Shown piece by piece: positions 54,017 to 62,882 of a DNA stretch of 64,000 nt; position 1 is the stretch's first letter; every line of letters begins with the position of its first letter. Both the position numbers and the translations under genes were made by a program. Below the pieces are notes generated by a model, which was not told where the DNA came from, did no database searches, and saw only the letters and a program-made list of their open reading frames with translations. Location: positions 744,001 to 808,000 of the forward strand of contig NZ_JABJXD010000001.1 of the NCBI RefSeq assembly GCF_019093865.1, in the 5' to 3' direction. The stretch is from Lentibacillus saliphilus (GTDB taxonomy: Bacteria; Bacillota; Bacilli; Bacillales; Amphibacillaceae).

Positions 54017-54745
54017 TTAAAATCTTCGGAGAAATGCTTTTGTCCGTTCTTCAGTTGGATTGTCAAATAGTTGTTGGGCAGGGCCTTGCTCTACAATAAC
54101 GCCTTGATCCATAAAGACGATGCGATCTGACACCTCTCGCGCAAACTCCATTTCATGGGTGACGATCAGCATTGTCAGACCCGTATGTGCGAGCGACTTC
54201 ATAACATTGAGCACCTCACCGACCATTTCAGGGTCTAGTGCTGACGTTGGCTCGTCAAACAGCAATACATCAGGCTCCATTGCCAATGCACGTGCAATAG
54301 CAACCCTCTGCTTTTGACCACCCGATAAATGTTTCGGCTTTGCATGAATATATTGTTCCATACCAACGTCACGTAAATAGTTCATCGCGACATCCTCGGC
54401 TTCCTTTTTAGAGCGCTTTAATACTTTACGCTGTCCGATGACACAGTTACCGAGGGCATTATGATTGTTAAACAAATTAAATTGCTGAAAGACCATACCG
54501 AGATTTTTCCGATACGCATTCATATCATGCGTGTCATCTAGTATATTTTCACCTTGATATATGATTTGGCCGCCTGTTGGCTTTTCTAGTAAATTGATGC
54601 AGCGTAAAAGTGTAGACTTTCCTGATCCAGATGAGCCAATAATTGATACGACCTCACCTTTATTGACCGTAAAATCAATATCCTTTAAGACTTCATGACT
54701 GCCAAATGATTTTTTTAAATGTTGAATTTCTATTACTGGTTGCAT
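54017..54745 (-). CDS. Amino acid ABC transporter ATP-binding protein (probable lysine importer)
   Basis: A 242-residue polar amino acid-type ATPase. Walker [12 protein letters not shown], signature [15 protein letters not shown], Walker [16 protein letters not shown], and the switch histidine in [26 protein letters not shown] is typical of GlnQ/ArtM proteins. It powers import with the permease 27 bp upstream. The lysine riboswitch ahead of the operon points to lysine as substrate. ATG at 54745. Confidence 0.92.
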   Translation of the reverse strand: MQPVIEIQHLKKSFGSHEVLKDIDFTVNKGEVVSIIGSSGSGKSTLLRCINLLEKPTGGQIIYQGENILDDTHDMNAYRKNLGMVFQQFNLFNNHNALGNCVIGQRKVLKRSKKEAEDVAMNYLRDVGMEQYIHAKPKHLSGGQKQRVAIARALAMEPDVLLFDEPTSALDPEMVGEVLNVMKSLAHTGLTMLIVTHEMEFAREVSDRIVFMDQGVIVEQGPAQQLFDNPTEERTKAFLRRF

Positions 54746-54772
54746 CGTGTCTTGCTCCCATCTTGTTTAATC

Positions 54773-55528
54773 CTATGATTGTTCCTTAAATTGTGGTGTT
54801 GTGACCTGCATTTGATTACCTGCCATCATATAGTTGTCAGGACCATCCATTTTTCTTTCAATGAATCTCAAAATACGTGTCACTGTAAATGTCATAACGA
54901 AATAAATGATACAAGCAATTAAAAATGACTCGAAATACTTAAAATTATTTCCCGCAATTGTTTTCGTTTGAAAATAGAGTTCTGTAACTGAAATAACGTT
55001 TAAAACAGATGTATCTTTTATATTAATAACGAATTCGTTGCTCGTTGCTGGCAATATATTACGCATCACCTGTGGCAAAACAACGTGACGCATCGTTTGA
55101 ATGTGATTCATCCCGATCGCTTGCGCTGCTTCAAATTGTCCTTTATCAATAGAAACTATGCCGCCACGCACAATTTCCGACATGTACGCACCGGTGTTGA
55201 TTGATACGATAAAAATCGCAGCATACAATCGATCCATATCAATGCCAAATGCCATCGCTGATCCGTAATAAATAACCATCGCTTGAACGATCATCGGTGT
55301 GCCACGAAAGATTTCAATATAAGCTGAAAACAGCCCACCCAATACGCGATGAATGATCCGTTTAAACAAACGGTCTGGTCTAGGAATCGTCCGAAAAACA
55401 CCAATCAACAAACCAATTAGTGCCCCAATAATCGTTCCTACCATAGAGATTAATAACGTTACACCTGCCCCCCGTAAAAACATGGGCCAATTTTCTGTAA
55501 CGATTTTTATGACGGACTCAAAACTCAT
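54773..55528 (-). CDS. Amino acid ABC transporter permease (probable lysine importer)
   Basis: A 251-residue membrane protein, about five helices, of the HisM/GlnP family. FLRGAGVTLLISMVGTIIGA opens the domain, and the EAA-type loop with the conserved Gly is EAAQAIGMNHIQTMRHVVLPQ (it contacts the ATPase). FRGTPMIVQAMVIYYGSA is typical. One permease gene means a homodimer. A strong terminator lies between it and the binding-protein gene. Confidence 0.92.
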   Translation of the reverse strand: MSFESVIKIVTENWPMFLRGAGVTLLISMVGTIIGALIGLLIGVFRTIPRPDRLFKRIIHRVLGGLFSAYIEIFRGTPMIVQAMVIYYGSAMAFGIDMDRLYAAIFIVSINTGAYMSEIVRGGIVSIDKGQFEAAQAIGMNHIQTMRHVVLPQVMRNILPATSNEFVINIKDTSVLNVISVTELYFQTKTIAGNNFKYFESFLIACIIYFVMTFTVTRILRFIERKMDGPDNYMMAGNQMQVTTPQFKEQS

Positions 55529-55623
55529 AATAATTGCTCCTTACTGCTTTTCAGCTTGCTCTTTTTAATCTGACTTTTTCTAGACTAACATGTTATCCGA
55601 TGATGGACACATGCATGCTGTAT

Positions 55624-55668
55624 AAAAGGCCAGACAAGCCTTGAGAATGATCTGTCTGGCCTTTTATG
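55624..55668 (-). terminator. Terminator between binding-protein and permease genes
   Basis: AAAAGGCCAGACA / TGTCTGGCCTTTT is a perfect 13-bp stem. Partial read-through would give more binding protein than permease. Confidence 0.85.
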
Positions 55669-55669
55669 T

Positions 55670-56506
55670 TTACTGAGCGGAAGGCTGATTTTGAATGGCT
55701 GCATCCATAATGTCTGTTTGTTCTTCTATTGAGATGTTTGCCAAAATATCATTGATCTGCTCTGTTAGATCACTTTCTTTACGAAGTCCAACTGCAATTG
55801 CTGTATCTTCCTCTGACGTTGAAAAACCGTCTGTAAACTCGACCATAGCGTAGTTGTCATTAGCATTGGAAGCACTGATGGCCTCAGGACGTTCAGTGAC
55901 GTACCCATCAATAACACCAGATTCTAATGCGACACGCATAGCTGGAAAATTGTCCATAGCTGTTTGCTTGTCCACCCCTTCAATTTGATCAATAACTGAA
56001 TAATGGAATGTATTGAGCTGACCTGTTATTTTAGCACCAGAAAAGTCATGAATGGACTGAGCATCTTCGTACGCGCCGCCTTTTTTCACAACCATAACGA
56101 GATCTGATTGGTAATACACGTCAGAGAAATCAATGCTTTCTTTTCGCTTTGCTGTTGGCGACATCCCAGCAATAATCGCATCAATCTTTTCTGATGTAAG
56201 TGCTGGTACGAGACCATCCCATTCCGTTTTTACAATAACGAGCTCTTTGCCGAGCCCTTCCGCAATACGCTTTGCAATTTCCACGTCATATCCACCAGCA
56301 TATTCCGAATTGCCATCAATCTTCACAGCACCATTCGCATCATCCATTTGCGTCCAGTTGAATGGTGGGTAGCCTGCTTCAAGACCGACGACAAATGTAT
56401 CCTCATTCGTTTCCTCACCGGATGCCTCATCTGTTCCACATCCTGTGAGCATCGTTATCACTCCGAGACACATAACAACTAACAATAAAACCAATCTCTT
56501 TTTCAT
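55670..56506 (-). CDS. Amino acid-binding lipoprotein of ABC transporter (probable lysine)
   Basis: A 278-residue solute-binding lipoprotein. The signal peptide ends in the lipobox LTGC (about residue 23). The mature type-II periplasmic binding fold includes VVGLEAGYPPFNW, GYDVEIAKRIAEGLGKEL, DAIIAGMSPTAKRKESIDFS and DGYVTERPEA. This pattern fits polar amino acid receptors. An 18-codon longer start exists, but GGAGGAGAAAAAGC is placed for the ATG at 56506. The gene follows the riboswitch terminator by about 55 bp. Confidence 0.93.
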   Translation of the reverse strand: MKKRLVLLLVVMCLGVITMLTGCGTDEASGEETNEDTFVVGLEAGYPPFNWTQMDDANGAVKIDGNSEYAGGYDVEIAKRIAEGLGKELVIVKTEWDGLVPALTSEKIDAIIAGMSPTAKRKESIDFSDVYYQSDLVMVVKKGGAYEDAQSIHDFSGAKITGQLNTFHYSVIDQIEGVDKQTAMDNFPAMRVALESGVIDGYVTERPEAISASNANDNYAMVEFTDGFSTSEEDTAIAVGLRKESDLTEQINDILANISIEEQTDIMDAAIQNQPSAQ

Positions 56507-56559
56507 TGCTTTTTCTCCTCCCATTTCTTCTATACGTGTTTGATCAATAAGGGCGAACA

Positions 56560-56600
56560 AAACAAAAAATGCGACCCGAGATGAACTTGGGTCGCATTTT
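56560..56600 (-). terminator. Riboswitch-controlled terminator
   Basis: On the minus strand AAATGCGACCC pairs with GGGTCGCATTT, followed by TTTTGTTTTG. It is the expression platform of the lysine riboswitch. Confidence 0.88.
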
Positions 56601-56635
56601 ATAAATGCCCGTCATTCCTCTTCTTTTCTCATAAT

Positions 56636-56820
56636 GAGATAGCTCAACTCGATAAATTGGAAATTTATCAAGACAGTCCTGCAGCTATTGACTACAGACC
56701 CAGCTGGATAATAGTGAGGCTATTATCCGCTTCGGCGACATTTCCTAGTCATGCAGCATCTTCGCTTCCTCAAGCTCTTCTGCTGACCGTTAAACGTCGC
56801 GCCTCTACCTCACCTGCTAA
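56636..56820 (-). promoter_or_regulatory. Lysine riboswitch (L box)
   Basis: The minus strand carries the conserved blocks in order: GAGGTAGAGGCGCGACG, a P2 arm with AGCAGAAGAGC, TGTCGCCGAAGCGGATAAT, a P4 arm around GCCTC, ATTATCCAGCTGGGTCTG, and GGACTGTCTTG...GAGCTATCTC. The first block pairs with the last (GAGGTAG / CTATCTC) as P1. This matches the L-box consensus known from B. subtilis lysC. Lysine binding should favour the terminator at 56560-56600 and switch off the transporter. Confidence 0.9.
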
Positions 56821-56849
56821 AAGTGAGGCCTTATTAAATTATGTCCCAT

Positions 56850-56878
56850 ATTATATCGAGGCACATTTGATTTGTCAA
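56850..56878 (-). promoter_or_regulatory. Consensus promoter of the lysine transporter operon
   Basis: On the minus strand TTGACA (56873-56878), 17 bp, TATAAT (56850-56855): a full SigA consensus. Constitutive transcription with riboswitch control is implied. Confidence 0.88.
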
Positions 56879-56939
56879 GGACACTTCGAAAATGAATTCA
56901 AAAAGAGCAGTCCAAAAGGATCAACCATTTGAAAAAAGC

Positions 56940-57118
56940 GTACGGAAGCACATAACCGTATAAACCCACGTATAGCCGCATATATCACATCTATGCAGTA
57001 TATATCCGTTTGGACACGTATATATAACAAATGGCACGCATATTTTAAAAATGTGCCGCATAAGCGCCCATGGAGACGCATAAGCACTGAAAGCGCCGCA
57101 TATTTCAGCGACGCTTCC
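56940..57118. repeat. 20-bp-periodic repeat array 3 (CCGCATAT core)
   Basis: The core CGYATA recurs exactly every 20 bp with boundaries at 56960, 56980, 57000, 57020, 57040, 57060, 57080 and 57100; weaker units may sit at 56940 and 57120. Orientation is the same as array 1. It lies between two divergent operons, just upstream of both promoters. Confidence 0.85.
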
Positions 57119-57180
57119 GAACGATCGTGCAAGCTTAATAAACATACACATTTTTTTACATAAAAGACCTTAACACCTCA

Positions 57181-57236
57181 TTGACCACTCCGGTCTAACG
57201 TGGTAAACTAAAACCATGTTGACCACTCCGGTCTAA
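57181..57236 (+). promoter_or_regulatory. TetR operon promoter with duplicated operator
   Basis: TTGACCACTCCGGTCTAA occurs at 57181-57198 and again at 57219-57236. Each contains GACC-ACTCC-GGTC, a TetR-type palindrome. The first copy supplies the -35 TTGACC, and TAAACT lies 17 bp on (57204-57209); the second covers the start region. Confidence 0.75.
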
Positions 57237-57263
57237 TCAAACAGGTGCAAAGGAGGCTTCAAC

Positions 57264-57896
57264 GTGGAATCGTTTCTCAACATCGAACCTGACAAGCAAC
57301 AACGGATACTAAACGCAGCACTCAATGAGTTTGCTGCTAAAGGATTTGATCAAGCTTCCACAAATGAAATTGTGAAAGCTGCTGGAATCGGAAAAGGTAT
57401 GCTGTTTTATTACTTTAAAAGTAAAAAGGAGCTCTTTCATTATTTATTGCGGTACAGCTTTGACATCGTTGAAACATTATATATTGATCAAGTTGACATG
57501 ACTGAGAAAAATTTTATTAAACGCGTTCAAAAAGCGGCGCGATACAAATTTGAGGTATATGCCAAGCACCCGAATGTTTTTGAATTTCTTAGCACTGCTC
57601 TTATCTCGGAACACGCAGAATTACCAAAGGATATACAAAAAAGATACGACACCTTATATACCGACGCCTATCAAAAAATGTATGACAACATTGACTACTC
57701 TCTATTTCGAAGCGATATGGACAAAGAGAAAGTCATGCAAGTGATCCAATGGACATTTGATGGCTTTGAAAAACAATTGATTGAAAAACTAAAGCATAAA
57801 AATGTTAAAACCATTGCTTTCGAACCTTATTGGGATTTATTTGACGATTACCTAGAAACATTGGAAAAAGCCTTTATAACGCATGGGAGGGATTAA
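57264..57896 (+). CDS. TetR/AcrR family regulator
   Basis: A 210-residue repressor. The helix-turn-helix is in the first 50 residues: RILNAALNEFAAKGFDQAST, VKAAGIGKGMLFYYFKSKKE. The rest is an all-helical ligand-binding and dimer domain. It starts with GTG after AAAGGAGG. It precedes and is 1 bp from the ABC ATPase gene, so it is the local repressor of this exporter. The duplicated operator upstream supports autoregulation. Confidence 0.92.
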   Translation: MESFLNIEPDKQQRILNAALNEFAAKGFDQASTNEIVKAAGIGKGMLFYYFKSKKELFHYLLRYSFDIVETLYIDQVDMTEKNFIKRVQKAARYKFEVYAKHPNVFEFLSTALISEHAELPKDIQKRYDTLYTDAYQKMYDNIDYSLFRSDMDKEKVMQVIQWTFDGFEKQLIEKLKHKNVKTIAFEPYWDLFDDYLETLEKAFITHGRD

Positions 57897-57897
57897 G

Positions 57898-58797
57898 ATG
57901 ACGATTTTGAAGACGACGGGTTTAACAAAGAAATTTGGGACATTCACAGCACTTGATGGTGTGAACATTGAAGTTGATGAAGGGGAAATTTACGGATTTA
58001 TTGGTCCAAACGGAGCTGGAAAATCAACAACGATCCGAATCTTACTCGGAATGCTAAAGGCAACATCAGGTAAAGCAACTATTTTTGGAAAAGATGTATG
58101 GACAGATGCCGTTGACCTTCATCAACGCATTGCCTATGTACCTGGAGACGTCAATCTGTGGCCGAATTTAACAGGTGGCGAGGTCATTGATTTATTTTTA
58201 AAGCTGCGCGGCCCAATCGATGTCGCTCGTCGTGATGAACTCATTGAAGATTTCCAGTTTGATCCAACGAAAAAGTGTGGCTCTTATTCGAAAGGAAACA
58301 GACAAAAAATCGCTTTAATTTCAGCACTTGCTGCAGATGTTGATCTTTATATTCTGGATGAACCAACTTCAGGGCTTGATCCTTTAATGGAGCGCGTATT
58401 TCAAGACTATGTCATTGATGCAAAAAACAATGGCAAGAGCATATTATTATCCAGCCATATATTGTCTGAAGTTGAGCGTTTATGTGATAAAGTCGGAATT
58501 ATTCGCGAGGGTCAGCTCATAGAGTCTGGAACACTTGATGATATGCGCCATTTAACACGGACGAATTTACACATTGAAACGAAAGAGCCCCTCTCAGAAT
58601 TAGCTCGTATGAAAGGGATACACAACCTTGTCGTCAAAAACACCATCTATGATTTTCAAATCGACACAGAACAGATGGATGCTATTATGAAATATGTAAG
58701 TCAGCACGGCATCGTTAATATGGTCAGCACCCCACCTACACTAGAGGATTTGTTTATGCGGCATTATGAAGGGGCTGAAAAAGGAGGCGCATCGTAA
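57898..58797 (+). CDS. ABC transporter ATP-binding protein (exporter type)
   Basis: A 299-residue DrrA/CcmA-like ATPase. Walker A GPNGAGKSTTIRILLGML, a signature SYSKGNRQKIALI (the usual LSGGQ reads YSKGN), Walker B LYILDEPTSGLDP, switch SSHILSEVE. The C-terminal ~80 residues form the regulatory extension of this subfamily. Start by ATG at 57898 after GGGAGG, in preference to a codon 15 bp upstream that overlaps the TetR gene. Partner: the permease next to it. Confidence 0.92.
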   Translation: MTILKTTGLTKKFGTFTALDGVNIEVDEGEIYGFIGPNGAGKSTTIRILLGMLKATSGKATIFGKDVWTDAVDLHQRIAYVPGDVNLWPNLTGGEVIDLFLKLRGPIDVARRDELIEDFQFDPTKKCGSYSKGNRQKIALISALAADVDLYILDEPTSGLDPLMERVFQDYVIDAKNNGKSILLSSHILSEVERLCDKVGIIREGQLIESGTLDDMRHLTRTNLHIETKEPLSELARMKGIHNLVVKNTIYDFQIDTEQMDAIMKYVSQHGIVNMVSTPPTLEDLFMRHYEGAEKGGAS

Positions 58798-60395
58798 TGC
58801 GATCGCTATTTTCTAATACGAACATGCTCATCAAGTTGAACATACGGCGTGATCGTATCCGTATTCCCGTATGGGTCATCTCACTAACGGTTATGATATT
58901 TATGGTGGCCGTTGCCTTTGAAGAATTGTACCCTACCCAACAAGAAAGAGACATTCTTGGTCAAACAATGGATAACCCTGCAATAACTGCAATGCTTGGG
59001 CCAATGTCACAAGGGCCTTACACAATTGGGGTCATGACAGCACATGAAATGCTCTTAATTACTGCTCTGATTGCTGGTGTGATGAGCATTCTCTTATTCA
59101 ATCGACATAATCGACAAGATGAGGAAGATGGACGTCTCGAAATGATTCGGTCCTTCCCTGTCGGTCGCCTTTCGAGCTTAAGTGCTTCTTTTATCGTGGT
59201 GACATTGACAAATGTGTTGCTTGCTTTGGTAATCGGTGTAGGGCTTGCGTCGCTTGGCATTAAATCCATGTCATTGGAAGGCTCTCTATTGTATGGGGGA
59301 ACAATTGGTGCTACTGGCATATTTTTCGCTGGCATAACAGCGTTGTTTAGCCAGCTGTTGCAAGGAAGTCGCAATGTCTTTGGTCTATCTATGGGATTTC
59401 TGCTTCTCGCATATCTCATTAGAGCAGCCGGTGATGTGGATGAGTCTTCATTATCAATGCTCTCACCACTCGGTTGGGTAACCGCAACAGATGCCTATTA
59501 TTCTAACAATTGGTGGCCTGTCATCGTTTTAGGAATAGGCGGATGTGTTTTATTTGCTGGAGCTGCATTCTTATACAGCAAACGAGATTTAGAAGCAGGT
59601 CTTATCCCTTCTCGTCCTGGAAAACAGCACGCATCTTCACTTTTAAATGGACCATTAGGACTCGTACTTAAACTACAACGCACTGGGATGATCACATGGG
59701 GCGTTGCATTACTCATGCTTGGTCTTATGTATGGCTCAGTCTTAGGAGACTTAGAAACGTTCATTACAGGTAACGACATGCTCAACGAAATGATTGTTGC
59801 TCAAGGCGACAATTCGATAACAGAGCAATTTCTCCCTTTATTGTTAGCTGTTATCAGTTTGATTGCAACAGTACCACCAGTCATGGCAATGAATCGTCTC
59901 TATACAGAGGAAAAAAAGGGGCGAAATGAACATATACTATCACGCACAGTGTCCCGTTCACGCCAAATGGGCACATATATTGGTGTTGCGCTTTTCAACG
60001 GCTTTATAATGGTGTCGCTTAGTGCAATTGGTCTATGGACAGCAGCTCAAGTGACCATGGATGACCCATTATCATTCGGCTTAATTTTCGGTGGTAGTAT
60101 GAGTTATTATATGGCAACGATCGTCATGATCGCCTTTAGTGCATGCATCATTGGCGTCATACCAAGATTATTATCACTTGTTTGGTTTTATGTGTTCTAT
60201 TCTTTTCTAGCAATCTATTTAGGTGGCTTGCTCGATATTCCTGATTGGTTGCAAAATGTATCACCATACGGACATGTCCCACAAATACCGATCGAAGACA
60301 TGACTGCCTTACCACTCATAGTGCTTGCACTTGTGGCGGTTGGATTATTTATAGTCGGTCTAACCGGTTATCAAAAGAGAGATATAGCAGGCTGA
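58797..60395 (+). CDS. ABC exporter permease (about 12 helices)
   Basis: A 532-residue membrane protein with two similar halves of about six helices. Its first helix follows a basic segment (KLNIRRDRIRIPVWVISLT). The soluble loops RHNRQDEEDGRLEMIRSFPV and RLYTEEKKGRNEHILSRTVS correspond to each other in the two halves, showing an internal duplication; both probably contact the ATPase. The ATG shares an A with the ATPase stop (TAATG). Such TetR-ATPase-permease sets export drugs or antimicrobial peptides, substrate unknown. Confidence 0.87.
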   Translation: MRSLFSNTNMLIKLNIRRDRIRIPVWVISLTVMIFMVAVAFEELYPTQQERDILGQTMDNPAITAMLGPMSQGPYTIGVMTAHEMLLITALIAGVMSILLFNRHNRQDEEDGRLEMIRSFPVGRLSSLSASFIVVTLTNVLLALVIGVGLASLGIKSMSLEGSLLYGGTIGATGIFFAGITALFSQLLQGSRNVFGLSMGFLLLAYLIRAAGDVDESSLSMLSPLGWVTATDAYYSNNWWPVIVLGIGGCVLFAGAAFLYSKRDLEAGLIPSRPGKQHASSLLNGPLGLVLKLQRTGMITWGVALLMLGLMYGSVLGDLETFITGNDMLNEMIVAQGDNSITEQFLPLLLAVISLIATVPPVMAMNRLYTEEKKGRNEHILSRTVSRSRQMGTYIGVALFNGFIMVSLSAIGLWTAAQVTMDDPLSFGLIFGGSMSYYMATIVMIAFSACIIGVIPRLLSLVWFYVFYSFLAIYLGGLLDIPDWLQNVSPYGHVPQIPIEDMTALPLIVLALVAVGLFIVGLTGYQKRDIAG

Positions 60396-60405
60396 TATGG
60401 GAATT

Positions 60406-60449
60406 TAAAATGGAGGTAGTTGCATCGATGCAACTACCTCCATTTTTAT
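60406..60449. terminator. Strong bidirectional terminator
   Basis: AAAATGGAGGTAGTTGCA pairs perfectly with TGCAACTACCTCCATTTT around a TCGA loop, between convergent genes. Confidence 0.92.
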
Positions 60450-60453
60450 ATGA

Positions 60454-61674
60454 TTACCGTGCGAGCAAACCTGCTACAACATGTCGTTTCCAATTTCCCG
60501 TTTGTCCGATATCATGCCATTTAATCTTTCCTAGCTTAAGAGGCGTGATAAATTGGGCTCCTTCTTGAAACTGATCACTTACATCAATTGCAACCCAAGT
60601 TCCTGGTTCTACCTCATCAATGATTTCAACACTCGACCCCATTTGTATACCACGCTCGACCTTCTGCGACTCCACGGTCCCAGCAGATGTCATTTTCCAA
60701 ATGCTCTGGTCAAAAAGCCATGACGCCTCGATCGTTGATGCACTGAGTGATTCTTTTAATGTAATGGTCGCATCAGCATGATACCCTGGTAGAATGGGAA
60801 CATCGAGCTGCTCTAACGCCTCAGTTTCAACAAAGAATGAATAATGATTTGAATCCTCCAATTCAACTTGCTCCGGTTGATCATTCATAGCGGAAATGGT
60901 TCCATCTAACGTTACATTTTGTGCCGTTAACCTTAACTGGACAGGCATATCTAGATTCACAATCATACGGTCCTGTTCTGTTAAGATTCCCCTAGCTTGC
61001 AATTGAGGTTCTGCAATTGTCATCAGCGGGGGTTCAAGTGACTCCGAGATCTTGATAACTGTTCCATCATAAGGACTTGTAACAGTAATCGTTTCTTCCT
61101 CCCTATCTAACGATGCAGTATCAGCTTTTACAGCAGCCAATCGTGCTTGCAACCGCTCCAATTCTTTTTCCTGTTCAATTATAAATTGTGTCTTCAACAT
61201 ATTCGCTTCACTCGTGTCTTGAGGAATTTCCACTGTTTGCTCCTCATCTGGCAGCAGGACTGATATGGTGTCGTTTTCAACGGTCGTCATGTTTATTTTT
61301 GTAAGTGCAGCTTCTACCGTCACGATATCATCTTTTAATTGCTGTGCCTTTTCCTCTAATGACGCTTTCGCTTCTGCAATATCTCTTACGTCGTATGTAT
61401 ATAAAGCGTCTCCTACACTGACTTTACTTCCCTCTTCAACGAGAAATTGTTCGAAATCACCTGAGAGTTCATCAAAGTAAACATTGTGTTCATGTATATA
61501 ATCAAATACACTGTCCTTTTCCAAGTACTCATATAAATCTTCCTCAAACACTTTATCCCACTTGTCTACAAAAACCAATCGGTCAATATGGTCATCATTA
61601 TCAAACAGGATCAAACACGTGTTTAGACTAATGAACAGAATGATGCCGACGACAAGCCATTTTTTCCTCATCAC
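60454..61674 (-). CDS. HlyD-like efflux adaptor protein
   Basis: A 406-residue protein with an N-terminal membrane anchor (about 5-24). A lipoyl-like half motif FLVEEGSKVSVGDALYTYDV is followed by a coiled-coil hairpin (about 105-210) and the second half ITVTSPYDGTVIKIS, then a beta barrel (about 225-300) and membrane-proximal domain. This is the membrane-fusion/adaptor layout used by ABC and RND exporters. No cognate ATPase or permease is adjacent in the same operon; the ABC exporter just across the terminator is convergent. It overlaps the YIP1 gene by 4 nt. Confidence 0.82.
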   Translation of the reverse strand: MMRKKWLVVGIILFISLNTCLILFDNDDHIDRLVFVDKWDKVFEEDLYEYLEKDSVFDYIHEHNVYFDELSGDFEQFLVEEGSKVSVGDALYTYDVRDIAEAKASLEEKAQQLKDDIVTVEAALTKINMTTVENDTISVLLPDEEQTVEIPQDTSEANMLKTQFIIEQEKELERLQARLAAVKADTASLDREEETITVTSPYDGTVIKISESLEPPLMTIAEPQLQARGILTEQDRMIVNLDMPVQLRLTAQNVTLDGTISAMNDQPEQVELEDSNHYSFFVETEALEQLDVPILPGYHADATITLKESLSASTIEASWLFDQSIWKMTSAGTVESQKVERGIQMGSSVEIIDEVEPGTWVAIDVSDQFQEGAQFITPLKLGKIKWHDIGQTGNWKRHVVAGLLAR

Positions 61675-62345
61675 CTAAACCACCTGCCTAGCATGTTATC
61701 GTCTACAGATGCCAGCGTTGCAGCAAGTGCCCATTGACAAAGATGAAGCAAAATAATGCTCGTCCAAATCCAATGCGCGTTAACCGTTGAGAGGCGTTTA
61801 ATAAACGTCATTTGAAACCATATAACGCCGAATTGAATGAGTGAAATAGCCCCGAAGAAATAAATGACCCATGATACGTCCGTTAAATATGATGCGATAA
61901 GCCCTAAGGAAAGTGGAGACGCATACCAATCGAGTCCTGCATAAAGTGTGAGCGGTATCCAAATGATGCGTTCCAAAAGTAAAAGCAGCAAAACGACTAA
62001 TTGCATATACAAAAGTTTTTGGTAAGGTATTTTCGTTATGTAATGTAAGATCAATGATGGTATAAATATGACACACACTGCAAAAATGAAACCAAATCCA
62101 GTTCGACCGATCACAAACCAAAACTTCACAGCCTCATATTCATGTGCAGACAACCAAACTGCGCCTTGAGACAAAATAGTCGTACCCATTCCTTTGGAAG
62201 CCATTATCGCATAAACACCGATACTAAGTGCGATCAGCCAAAGCATAGACAACCAAATATTGTGCATTTTTTCTGCCTGTTTTATCCGAAACAAATGATC
62301 ATCCATCCTAAACAAAACTTTAAAGACATTTGCTCGATATGTCAT
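61671..62345 (-). CDS. YIP1-like membrane protein
   Basis: A 224-residue protein with about five hydrophobic helices after a short amphipathic start (FKVLFRMDDHLFRIKQAEKM). The spacing fits bacterial Yip1-domain proteins, often found with HlyD-like adaptors in Bacillus. Function is unknown; a role in assembly of the adaptor complex is inferred from coupling. ATG after AGAGGAGGTATAT. Confidence 0.68.
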   Translation of the reverse strand: MTYRANVFKVLFRMDDHLFRIKQAEKMHNIWLSMLWLIALSIGVYAIMASKGMGTTILSQGAVWLSAHEYEAVKFWFVIGRTGFGFIFAVCVIFIPSLILHYITKIPYQKLLYMQLVVLLLLLLERIIWIPLTLYAGLDWYASPLSLGLIASYLTDVSWVIYFFGAISLIQFGVIWFQMTFIKRLSTVNAHWIWTSIILLHLCQWALAATLASVDDNMLGRWFR

Positions 62346-62487
62346 ATATACCTCCTCTAAAATCCTTTCTTTTCTGTGTATAAATGATAACTCATTTTAG
62401 GTAATATTCCAATAGATTTTTATTTATCAGTTAACTTTTTCTAGAAATATATAGAGCTTGAAGTCTTTAAAAGATCAAGTAAATAAA

Positions 62488-62530
62488 AAAAGGTGTACGA
62501 AGTTGAAATATTCGCGGACACCTTTTGACA
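62488..62530 (-). terminator. Terminator after the XapX genes
   Basis: AAAAGGTGT-CCG with CG-ACACCTTTT forms a 10-bp stem with T runs on both sides. Confidence 0.75.
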
Positions 62531-62537
62531 GAAACGT

Positions 62538-62714
62538 TTAAGCCTCTTTACTATGTTTGGTTTTAAAGTGCTTCACGATAATAAATCCAACAAATACACC
62601 AACTACACCCATGACGCCTGGTAAGTTAGGCGGCGCTGGTATTGGCAGTCTTAATAGAGAAAAAATAACGCCAAGTAAGAAACCTGCCACGAGAGAACGT
62701 ACAACTAACTTCAT
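62538..62714 (-). CDS. XapX domain small membrane protein, copy 2
   Basis: A 58-residue protein with two helices joined by the family loop RLPIPAPPNLPGVMGVVGVF, and a basic end KHFKTKHSKEA. XapX (DUF1427) proteins have this P-I-P-A-P-P-N-L core; function is unknown. The ribosome-binding site TAGGAGG overlaps the stop of copy 1, 12 bp upstream, so the two are translated together. Confidence 0.85.
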   Translation of the reverse strand: MKLVVRSLVAGFLLGVIFSLLRLPIPAPPNLPGVMGVVGVFVGFIIVKHFKTKHSKEA

Positions 62715-62726
62715 GATGATTTCCTC

Positions 62727-62882
62727 CTATAATACAAATGTCGAGATAAACGCATAACCGGAAAAGACACCAACAATGCCCATGACACCAGCTAGGTTTG
62801 GTGGTGCAGGAATTGGTAAATCGAACACGGAAAAAACGACTCCCAACAAAATACCGGCGATAAACGAAAATAAAATGGTCAT
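62727..62882 (-). CDS. XapX domain small membrane protein, copy 1
   Basis: A 51-residue protein, ILLGVVFSVF then DLPIPAPPNLAGVMGIVGVF. It is a clear paralogue of the next gene, differing mainly in the tail. Two helices are expected, with the proline-rich turn between. It has GAAAGGTGTG upstream of the ATG. It could work as a heteromeric pair with copy 2. Confidence 0.85.
   Translation of the reverse strand: MTILFSFIAGILLGVVFSVFDLPIPAPPNLAGVMGIVGVFSGYAFISTFVL

Noticed and set aside
56636-56820. A T-box leader was considered ahead of the amino acid transporter
   Set aside because: No AGGGTGGNACCGCG box is present, whereas the ordered lysine-riboswitch blocks are.
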